Shown: in pieces, positions 1 to 4,233 of the stretch
Position numbering within the stretch: the stretch's first letter is position 1
Layout of the letters: each line of letters starts with the position of its first letter
Origin: Gammaproteobacteria bacterium UBA7449
GTDB lineage: Bacteria; Pseudomonadota; Gammaproteobacteria; Pseudomonadales; Pseudohongiellaceae
Direction: 5' to 3'
Assembly: GCA_002477465.1 (NCBI GenBank)
Contig: DLPV01000043.1
Span: 39,304-44,929, forward strand
DNA: 5,626 nt
The notes under the pieces: model-generated
The model's input: the letters and a program-made list of their open reading frames with translations, nothing else
Database searches by the model: none
Told to the model about the DNA's origin: nothing
Translations under genes and position numbers: made by a program

Positions 1-296
1 ACCAGGGAATACTTCATGCCCTCGGTGCCCATGGAGATGCCGTCGGAGATCGTCAGCACGTTGTAGATAATGCCCTTGCCACCTGCCTCATCGGCCCCTT
101 TGTTAACATCTTCCGCCAGCTTGTTGATGTGCATATTGCAGGGGGTCACCATGCTCCAGGTGGAGGCGATGCCGATCTGCGGTTTCTTGAAATCCCCATC
201 CTCGAAGCCCACCGCGCGCAGCATGGAGCGGCTGGGCGCCTGCTCAACGCCATCAACCACTATTTTAGAATGTTTGCGTAAGTCCTTGTCATTCAT
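1..296 (-). CDS. ilvD: Dihydroxy-acid dehydratase, N-terminal part (partial at left edge)
   Basis: This enzyme dehydrates 2,3-dihydroxy-3-isovalerate and 2,3-dihydroxy-3-methylvalerate to the 2-keto acids in valine, leucine and isoleucine synthesis, in the cytoplasm. The visible 98 residues show the IlvD/Edd N-terminus: a KIVVDGVEQAPSRSMLRAVG segment (residues 11-30), KPQIGIASTW (38-47), TPCNMH (51-56) and SDGISMGTEGMKYSL (84-98). Cys53 in TPCNMH corresponds to the first iron-sulfur cluster ligand in the DHAD group with this motif; the remaining cluster cysteines lie beyond the edge. E. coli IlvD lacks TPCN at this point, so this is the other DHAD subgroup. The ATG at 296 is preceded on its strand by GGAAA with suitable spacing, and the N-terminus fits the family. 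The gene diverges from the repair genes to its right. The symbol rests on motif recognition; the family also contains sugar-acid dehydratases, but the N-terminus argues for the branched-chain enzyme. Confidence 0.93.
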   Translation of the reverse strand, partial: MNDKDLRKHSKIVVDGVEQAPSRSMLRAVGFEDGDFKKPQIGIASTWSMVTPCNMHINKLAEDVNKGADEAGGKGIIYNVLTISDGISMGTEGMKYSL

Positions 297-335
297 GAGA
301 TTTCCAATTTTTATTAATGTGATACTTAAAGCGAT

Positions 336-370
336 TTTTCTGCGTTTTTACCTATTGTTGTCGCAGAAAA
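336..370. promoter_or_regulatory. 9-bp perfect inverted repeat upstream of ilvD
   Basis: TTTTCTGCG (336-344) and CGCAGAAAA (362-370) are exact reverse complements separated by 17 bases. The centre lies about 57 bases upstream of the ilvD start codon. This could be an operator for a dimeric regulator or a hairpin in the ilvD leader. No T-run follows either arm on either strand, so it is not an obvious intrinsic terminator. The symmetry is seen directly; the regulatory role is inferred from position only. Confidence 0.4.
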
Positions 371-400
371 TGGTGCAACGGAAGAGGGCGCTAATATACA

Positions 401-508
401 CCAGCCCACGGCCTGCGGGCTATGGCAGGAAGGGTTCGGCCAGCAAACCCGCGGTTTGTGCCAGCGGAAACCCGACGCCGTGACAAAATTCCGGTTGTTT
501 CCCACTTA
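401..508. repeat. Composite palindromic element, copy 1
   Basis: Three stem-forming segments follow one another. The first pairs AGCCC (403-407) with GGGCT (417-421). The second has an outer stem GGGTT/AACCC (432-436 with 469-473), an inner stem CAAACC/GGTTTG (444-449 with 453-458), and a GCCAG on each side of the internal loop (439-443 and 460-464). The third is a weak palindrome centred on CCGG at 491-494, starting at GTGACAAAA (480-488). The same order recurs about 147 bases to the right. The element does not resemble an attC site, a tRNA or a riboswitch that I recognise. The boundaries are approximate. A dispersed extragenic palindrome or a small structured RNA are both possible. Confidence 0.55.
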
Positions 509-550
509 TTCGCACTAAACCCGACTTCAACTCGAAGTGAGCACAGGGCG

Positions 551-658
551 GCGACATGCGCGCAGCGCATGGGAGGAGTGATTTTGCCAGCAGAACCGCG
601 CTTCTGCGCCAGTGAAATCACGACGTTGTGACAAAAATTCATGGATGAATTTTTTCAC
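551..658. repeat. Composite palindromic element, copy 2
   Basis: This repeats the layout of copy 1. Its first stem is a strong hairpin, CATGCGC/GCGCATG (555-561 with 565-571, loop GCA). Its second has outer stem GTGATTT/AAATCAC (578-584 with 615-621) and inner stem GCAGAA/TTCTGC (590-595 with 602-607), with GCCAG at 586-590 and 608-612. Its third is an AT-rich stem of 14 pairs from GTGAC at 628 to TCAC at 658, with one bulged C at 632 and GG at the centre. An AGGA precedes the second stem in both copies (574-577 is AGGA here, and 427-430 in copy 1). Stem sequences differ between copies but pairing is kept. The element ends about 80 bases upstream of the ada-alkA start, so its last stem could also influence that promoter. 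Confidence 0.57.
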
Positions 659-739
659 TATATATACCGTCCGAAAACGGCCAGTTTTTGCACTAACTAG
701 GGTTATGATGACTGCCATTACCTAAGCGGCTGCCGAACA

Positions 740-2218
740 ATGCTCCTCAACCCTGACGACTATGAAAACGCCCGCCAGACTCGCGATCCGCGCTTTGACG
801 GGCGTTTCTTTGTTGGTGTGCTGACTACCGGCATCTACTGCCGGCCGGTGTGCCCGGTGCGGGTGCCGAAAAAGGAGAACGTGCAGCTCTATAAATCCGC
901 GGCGGCTGCGGCTGCTGCCGGGTTTCGGCCCTGTTTACGCTGCCGCCCTGAGTCTTCGCCAGGCACGCCAGCCTGGAGTGGCGCGTCCTGGAAGGTTTCC
1001 CGGGGTCTCCAGCTTATCGACCAGGGTTTTCTGGATGAAAATTCGGTGGATGAGCTTGCCGAGCAGCTGGGTGTGGGCCCGCGCCAGCTCAGCCGGCTGT
1101 TTAACGATCATCTGGGCGCTTCGCCAGTGGAAGTGGCCCAGACCCGGCGCCTGCATTTTGCCAAGAAGCTGATCGATGAGACCGACATGAACCTGTCGGA
1201 GATCTGCTTTGCCAGCGGTTTTGGTAGTGTGCGCCGCTTTAACGCGGTATTTAGTAAGACTTACAACCGTTCTCCCAAGCAGCTTAGAGAGAAAGGTAAC
1301 ACTACTGCTAAACAAGTTGGCCTGATTGAGATATCCCTGAGCTACCGGCCGCCGTATGACTGGCCGGCGATACTGGCTTTCCTGGCCTATCGGGCGATTC
1401 CTGGGGTTGAGGCGGTTACCGAGTCCAGCTATGCGAGAACGTTCCGTCTGGATGACAAAGCAGGGCACTTCGTCGCCAATTTCGATGCCGAGGCTCACCA
1501 GGTTCATCTCAAGATTAGCTATCCGGACACCCGTAATCTCTACCACATCATCGACCGCGTCCGTTCCTTGTTCGATTTGCGCGCGGACAGCGCCGAGATT
1601 GATACTTTCCTTGCCCAGGATGCACTGCTCCGCCCTATGGTTGGGCGCTTCCCAGGGCAGCGGGTGCCGGGTTGCTGGAGCGGTTTCGAAGTGGCAGTGC
1701 GGGCTATTTTGGGCCAGCAGGTTACGGTGAAAGCCGCGTCTACCCTGGTCGCGCGCATTGCTGAACGCTATGGCAGACCCTATGACTGCGAGCTCAAGGG
1801 GCTAACCTACACCTTTCCGGAGCCTGAAGAGTTGATGGATGCTGATTTGAGCGGCATGGGCATAGTCGGGCAGCGGATTGCGGCGATTCAGGCGGTGGCC
1901 AGGATGGTTGCCGCAGGGGAGCTGCGTATGGACTGCGGAGTCGACACCGAGACTTTCGTTGAGAAGATTTGCAGCATAAAGGGAATAGGGGAATGGACCG
2001 CGCAATACATCGCCATGCGCGCGCTCAATGACCCCAATGCCTTTCCCCACTCAGACCTTATTTTGCGTCGCGCCGCAACGGCGCCGGGAGAAACCTTGAC
2101 CCCGAAACAACTGCGTGAGCGGGCAGAACCCTGGCAGCCCTGGCGGGCTTATTGTGTGATTCTGTTGTGGCGATATTATGGTTATCTCAAGAAAATAGAG
2201 ATAAATAAAAATATATAA
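740..2218 (+). CDS. Ada N-terminal / AraC-type regulator fused to AlkA-type 3-methyladenine DNA glycosylase
   Basis: This 492-residue protein joins an alkylation sensor to a base-excision enzyme. Residues 1-75 are the Ada zinc domain: Cys34, Cys38, Cys65 and Cys68 have the C-x3-C-x26-C-x2-C spacing of E. coli Ada. Cys34 aligns with the cysteine that accepts the methyl group from DNA methylphosphotriesters. Residues 85-185 form an AraC-type double helix-turn-helix (about 102-123 and 151-175). Residues about 194-305 match the AlkA N-terminal domain, and 315-475 the HhH-GPD glycosylase fold, with the hairpin KGIGEWTA (414-421) and catalytic Asp439 in AFPHSDL. All key residues are present. The C-terminal methyltransferase part of E. 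coli Ada is absent and is supplied by the next gene. The ATG at 740 fits the family N-terminus, but no clear ribosome-binding site precedes it. The last ten codons are very AT-rich and extend past the usual AlkA end. Autoregulation by the methylated protein is expected from the family, not shown here. Confidence 0.95.
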   Translation: MLLNPDDYENARQTRDPRFDGRFFVGVLTTGIYCRPVCPVRVPKKENVQLYKSAAAAAAAGFRPCLRCRPESSPGTPAWSGASWKVSRGLQLIDQGFLDENSVDELAEQLGVGPRQLSRLFNDHLGASPVEVAQTRRLHFAKKLIDETDMNLSEICFASGFGSVRRFNAVFSKTYNRSPKQLREKGNTTAKQVGLIEISLSYRPPYDWPAILAFLAYRAIPGVEAVTESSYARTFRLDDKAGHFVANFDAEAHQVHLKISYPDTRNLYHIIDRVRSLFDLRADSAEIDTFLAQDALLRPMVGRFPGQRVPGCWSGFEVAVRAILGQQVTVKAASTLVARIAERYGRPYDCELKGLTYTFPEPEELMDADLSGMGIVGQRIAAIQAVARMVAAGELRMDCGVDTETFVEKICSIKGIGEWTAQYIAMRALNDPNAFPHSDLILRRAATAPGETLTPKQLRERAEPWQPWRAYCVILLWRYYGYLKKIEINKNI

Positions 2219-2280
2219 AACAATATTATATGGAATAAAATTAATCTAATTTTGCATTAAATATAATGTGCAAAATAACC
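2191..2280. other. AT-rich strip spanning the end of ada-alkA and the ogt promoter region
   Basis: Only 14 of these 90 bases are G or C (about 16%), against clearly GC-richer genes on both sides. The strip begins inside the last codons of ada-alkA, which encode the Lys/Ile/Asn-rich tail KKIEINKNI, and ends just before the ogt ribosome-binding region. It includes the stop codon at 2216-2218. Such a strip may serve as a promoter with upstream A/T tracts or as a site for a nucleoid protein. It may also mark a rearrangement junction that replaced the original 3' end of the gene. Base composition is counted directly; the roles are inference. Confidence 0.6.
2249..2276 (+). promoter_or_regulatory. 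Putative ogt promoter: TATAAT bracketed by an 8-bp inverted repeat
   Basis: ATTTTGCA (2249-2256) and TGCAAAAT (2269-2276) are exact reverse complements with 12 bases between them. A perfect TATAAT lies in that interval at 2262-2267. A start site would fall inside the right arm, about 25 bases before the ogt ATG. No good -35 box is present (AATTAA at 2239-2244 with 17-bp spacing), as would be expected of an activated promoter. A protein binding the two arms would cover the -10 element, which is a common repressor arrangement. The pattern does not match the AAT-n6-GCAA form of the E. coli Ada box. The symmetry and the TATAAT are seen; function is inferred. Confidence 0.5.
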
Positions 2281-2298
2281 TATAAAGAGAGCAGGCTA

Positions 2299-2799
2299 AT
2301 GACAACTTTTTATCATTATCACGACACCCCGATCGGCGAGTTATTATTAGCCGGTAACGAGCAGGCGCTGCAGCTGCTGGGGTTTCCCTCCGGTTCAATG
2401 AAGCGGCGGCATGATCAAAATTGGGTGGAGAGCAAAAAGCCCTTTAAGGAAGTCATTAAGCAACTGAATGAATACTTTGCCGGCAAACGCCAGGAGTTTG
2501 ACCTGCCGCTGGCGCCAGCCGGCACGGATTTTCAGTGCCAGGTCTGGCAAGGCCTGCAGGAGATACCCTTTGGCGAGACCTGGAGTTATGGCGAGTTAGC
2601 CCGTCATGTTGGCCGACCCAAGGCATCTCGTGCGGTAGGGGCAGCCAATGGCCTGAATCCAATCCCAGTGATAATCCCCTGCCATCGCGTGATAGGCAGC
2701 AACGGCAAGCTCACTGGCTTCGGTGGTGGACTTGAAACCAAGTCCTTTCTGCTGAACCTGGAGTCCTCCCAGGCCGCCCCCGGCCTGGACTTTGGCTAG
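2299..2799 (+). CDS. ogt: Methylated-DNA--[protein]-cysteine S-methyltransferase (O6-methylguanine repair)
   Basis: This 166-residue suicide enzyme removes the alkyl group from O6-methylguanine (and O4-methylthymine) onto its own cysteine. The acceptor is Cys128 in IIPCHRV (125-131). Other family marks are RAVGAAN (111-117) with the presumed arginine finger Arg111 and hinge Asn117, FQCQVW (78-83), IPFGETWSYGELA (89-101) and TGFGGGLETKSFLL (139-152). The N-terminal domain begins with the usual TPIG-LLLAG segment (10-19). The length is normal for a stand-alone Ogt. An in-frame ATG at 2266 would add 11 residues, but it lies inside the palindrome and lacks a ribosome-binding site. The ATG at 2299 follows the purine-rich AAAGAGAGCAGG and fits the family N-terminus, so it is preferred. 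It lies 80 bases after ada-alkA on the same strand and completes the repair set. Ogt-type versus AdaB-type naming cannot be settled from sequence alone. Confidence 0.94.
   Translation: MTTFYHYHDTPIGELLLAGNEQALQLLGFPSGSMKRRHDQNWVESKKPFKEVIKQLNEYFAGKRQEFDLPLAPAGTDFQCQVWQGLQEIPFGETWSYGELARHVGRPKASRAVGAANGLNPIPVIIPCHRVIGSNGKLTGFGGGLETKSFLLNLESSQAAPGLDFG
2762..2791 (+). repeat. GC-rich hairpin at the 3' end of ogt
   Basis: CCAGGCCG (2769-2776) and CGGCCTGG (2781-2788) form a perfect 8-bp stem with loop CCCC. AGTCC (2762-2766) can also pair with GGACT (2787-2791) in an extended, bulged form. It lies in the last codons of ogt and is followed only by TTTGG, so it is a poor intrinsic terminator. It might slow RNA degradation or aid termination. 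Confidence 0.4.
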
Positions 2800-2814
2800 G
2801 CTAGTCCAGGCGAG

Positions 2815-2866
2815 GCCCGGGAACTCGGGCACACTGCAACTGTCAGACAGTATAGGATGGCAGTGC
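2815..2866. repeat. Cluster of palindromes between ogt and the TonB-like gene
   Basis: GCCCG (2815-2819) pairs with CGGGC (2826-2830). Just after it, the 13-bp palindrome ACTGTC-A-GACAGT (2839-2851) is nested inside CACTGC (2832-2837) and GCAGTG (2860-2865). There is no T-run. The nested form could be an operator or a two-level RNA hairpin ahead of the next gene. A TATAGG string overlaps the right arm (2851-2856), but no matching -35 box was found, so a promoter here is only weakly supported. Confidence 0.4.
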
Positions 2867-2930
2867 GCAGCGGCGCGGTCATTTGGCAATCCAGTCGATT
2901 CTGGGGTCAAGCTTGCAACACCTGCATCAC

Positions 2931-3857
2931 ATGCCCGAGCTTTTCAGCTCCAGGGAAGGGCGCGGGCTGCTTTTCGCAGTGGCCGCGAGCCTGCTTGTGC
3001 ATGTCCTTATCCTGAGTTTCTTTCTGAATGCCCGTATTGGTGCATATCCCGTTAGCCAGCCCCATACCGTGAGTATCCGCCTGGTGCCGAGCAATCCTCT
3101 GCTATCGCCGGAGCAGGCCCCGGCAGACGCGCCTGTGCTTGAGGCTTCCCAAATAGAGAGCGAAGTCATTGAATTAATTGCAGAAGCACCAGCTGCAGAG
3201 GAGCCAGCAGCACAGGCAGAGCCGCAAGCGCCAGTGGAAGTAGAGGAGCCGCCACCCTTAGTTGAGCCAAGTCCAGATCAACTCGTAGACACAACGGATG
3301 TTTTGCCGGTGGCGCCGGTACAACCCCGGGTTAATACCCCGCATATAGTCCTACCCAGTTCGGAAGATTTGGTCCAGTCCATTCGCGCCGTTGAGGCACG
3401 GCGTACTTCGCGGCTATGGGCCTATGATTGCAGTCCCCAGCAGCAGGAATCAGAGCTGATAACCTGTGATGACAGGGCTGAAATCAGCGCAGGTAGCAGC
3501 GTGAGCCGCTTTAGTTCCCAGAATGCCATCACCAGTAGGACCTACCAGCGATTTAACCCCACTCGGGAAATAACCAGGGCGCAACGCAGTCTGCCGGTAG
3601 TGTCCAGCAATGCCCCGGCGCTGGCGGCGCGGCTGGATAGTATTGCTATACCTGAAGATCTTGGCGCTTACCTGCGGCAGGAGGTTGAGGCGGGCATTTC
3701 CCACAATGCCAACCAGGGCAGCCTGACGGCAGATATGCAGGATCGACTCACAGACCAGAGCGATGCAGCTCAGCAGGCGCGTCAGTTCACTGATGACCCC
3801 TGGATTCGAAATCGCATTAAACCGCGCCTGAGTACACGGGTACCGACCGAAAACTAG
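2931..3857 (+). CDS. TonB/TolA-like membrane-anchored periplasmic protein with unrecognised C-terminal region
   Basis: I recognise only the front half of this 308-residue protein. Residues 13-32 form one transmembrane helix after a short N-terminus, predicting a periplasmic body. Ser20 and His24 inside the helix give SxxxH, the motif by which E. coli TonB (Ser16/His20) and TolA (Ser18/His22) couple to ExbBD or TolQR. A TVSIRLVP segment follows, as in TonB and TolA. Residues about 58-119 are an acidic Pro/Glu/Ala linker. Instead of a clear TonB C-terminal domain, the protein has a Cys167-x11-Cys179 pair, which might form a disulfide, then a Ser/Arg/Gln-rich polar stretch to the end. No catalytic motif is visible. 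Neither the ATG at 2931 nor an in-frame TTG at 2883 has a good ribosome-binding site. The ATG is preferred because it gives the usual short N-terminus. It is co-directional with ogt, 131 bases downstream. Whether it uses proton motive force is unknown. Confidence 0.72.
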   Translation: MPELFSSREGRGLLFAVAASLLVHVLILSFFLNARIGAYPVSQPHTVSIRLVPSNPLLSPEQAPADAPVLEASQIESEVIELIAEAPAAEEPAAQAEPQAPVEVEEPPPLVEPSPDQLVDTTDVLPVAPVQPRVNTPHIVLPSSEDLVQSIRAVEARRTSRLWAYDCSPQQQESELITCDDRAEISAGSSVSRFSSQNAITSRTYQRFNPTREITRAQRSLPVVSSNAPALAARLDSIAIPEDLGAYLRQEVEAGISHNANQGSLTADMQDRLTDQSDAAQQARQFTDDPWIRNRIKPRLSTRVPTEN

Positions 3858-3890
3858 GATTGTAGTGATGCTTCTGGATTGGCCCGATTT

Positions 3891-3910
3891 GAAGTGACTA
3901 GTATCACTTC
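3891..3910. repeat. 7-bp inverted repeat downstream of the TonB-like gene
   Basis: GAAGTGA (3891-3897) and TCACTTC (3904-3910) pair around the six-base loop CTAGTA. A run of five T begins nine bases later (3920-3924), too far for a standard intrinsic terminator but possibly of some effect. It also lies about 50 bases upstream of the putative MATE promoter, where an operator could sit. Confidence 0.4.
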
Positions 3911-3960
3911 TCACCATAGTTTTTCTCAGCAATCGCTGGTGCCCGCCGACAAAAAAAATC

Positions 3961-3966
3961 TATAAT
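3961..3966 (+). promoter_or_regulatory. Putative -10 box of the MATE leader promoter
   Basis: A perfect TATAAT follows a run of eight A (3951-3958). No good -35 is present: GGTGCC (3938-3943) would be at 17-bp spacing. A transcript starting near 3973 would have the ribosome-binding site of the mini-ORF close to its 5' end and a leader of about 260 bases before the MATE start. Confidence 0.42.
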
Positions 3967-4000
3967 CCGAATCCTTGAACTCAGCAGGAGAATTCATCCA

Positions 4001-4036
4001 ATGAAGCAGTTCGATCTGTCCGGCGTAGTGGCCTGA
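4001..4036 (+). CDS. 11-residue mini-ORF (leader peptide or gene remnant)
   Basis: The reading frame encodes MKQFDLSGVVA and then stops. AGGAG (3986-3990) lies ten bases before the ATG, a better ribosome-binding site than that of the MATE gene itself, and a TATAAT is suitably placed upstream. It could be a leader peptide whose translation affects the downstream hairpins and the MATE gene. Alternatively, FDLSGxVA is how many short-chain dehydrogenases begin (just before the glycine-rich NAD(P) loop), so this may be the first codons of such a gene whose remainder was lost. Restoring a frame after the stop gives nothing like that glycine-rich loop. Translation is plausible but unproven. Confidence 0.35.
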   Translation: MKQFDLSGVVA

Positions 4037-4087
4037 CATCCAGCGATTTTCGCGCCCAGCAGAAAACTTTTTTCCAGCCTCTTTCAC

Positions 4088-4156
4088 AACCAGGACACAA
4101 GCTGGTTTGAGCTGGCACCTTGCACGACATCTCGCCTGATCTGTAACGACAGATCA
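4088..4156 (+). other. Two hairpins in the MATE leader
   Basis: AACCAG (4088-4093) pairs with CTGGTT (4102-4107) around an eight-base loop. TGATCTGT (4137-4144) pairs with ACAGATCA (4149-4156) around AACG. Both lie between the mini-ORF and the MATE start codon. Neither is followed by a T-run, so translation-level control or RNA stability is more likely than termination, if they act at all. Confidence 0.38.
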
Positions 4157-4233
4157 TCCTCGCCCCATGCGTCCGTGACAAAAGAATTTGTTGCGTCCTG
4201 CTTTTACACGCTCAAAAAACGTTGGACCCTGTT

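Larger units (their letters stand above)
297..739. other. Divergent intergenic region, ilvD / ada-alkA
   Basis: These 443 bases between two divergent genes carry no convincing protein gene. They contain a 9-bp inverted repeat near ilvD, two copies of a composite palindromic element, and a small hairpin between the copies (ACTTC at 524-528 with GAAGT at 534-538). They must also hold the ilvD and ada-alkA promoters. On the ilvD strand TTGCAC (around 380-375) could be a -35 box, but no good -10 follows at normal spacing. For ada-alkA the only -10-like string is TATATA at 661-666, with a poor -35 (TTCATG, 638-643, 17-bp spacer). I could not identify a convincing Ada box upstream of ada-alkA. Confidence 0.7.
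3858..4233. other. Intergenic leader region before the MATE gene
   Basis: These 376 bases have no long gene. They hold a 7-bp inverted repeat after the TonB-like gene, a TATAAT after an A-tract, an 11-codon mini-ORF with a ribosome-binding site, and two hairpins. I saw no match to a riboswitch I know. A single hairpin with loop AACG does not meet the paired ACGR-loop layout of the guanidine-II riboswitch. Confidence 0.6.

Noticed and set aside
328..335. AAAGCGAT as a possible Ada box (E. coli AAAGCGCA)
   Set aside because: It is over 400 bases from the ada-alkA start, close to ilvD, and misses the GCAA half of the recognition sequence.
439..464. Integron attC site
   Set aside because: No RYYYAAC/GTTRRRY core sites and no neighbouring gene cassette or integrase.
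391..642. Open frame on the minus strand (83 codons) and an overlapping plus-strand frame (422-631) in the ilvD/ada-alkA spacer
   Set aside because: They lie almost wholly over the two palindromic elements, are Arg/Ala/Gly-rich without family resemblance, and lack good start signals. The paired stem changes explain the sequence better than protein coding.
688..709. TTGCAC ... TATGAT as an ada-alkA promoter
   Set aside because: Only ten bases separate the hexamers, too few for a sigma-70 promoter.
935..1546. Long minus-strand open frame (203 codons) inside ada-alkA
   Set aside because: It is antisense to a well-supported conserved gene, and its product shows no recognisable domain.
3891..3924. 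Intrinsic terminator of the TonB-like gene
   Set aside because: The T-run begins nine bases after a 7-bp stem of mixed composition; standard terminators have it directly after a GC-rich stem.
4137..4156. Guanidine-II (mini-ykkC) riboswitch half upstream of the MATE gene
   Set aside because: The loop reads AACG rather than ACGR, and the second required hairpin with the same loop is missing.
4170..4196. Third copy of the GTGACAAAA end of the palindromic element
   Set aside because: Only about nine bases are shared, and the GCCAG-bearing long stem is absent upstream, so chance is the simpler explanation.
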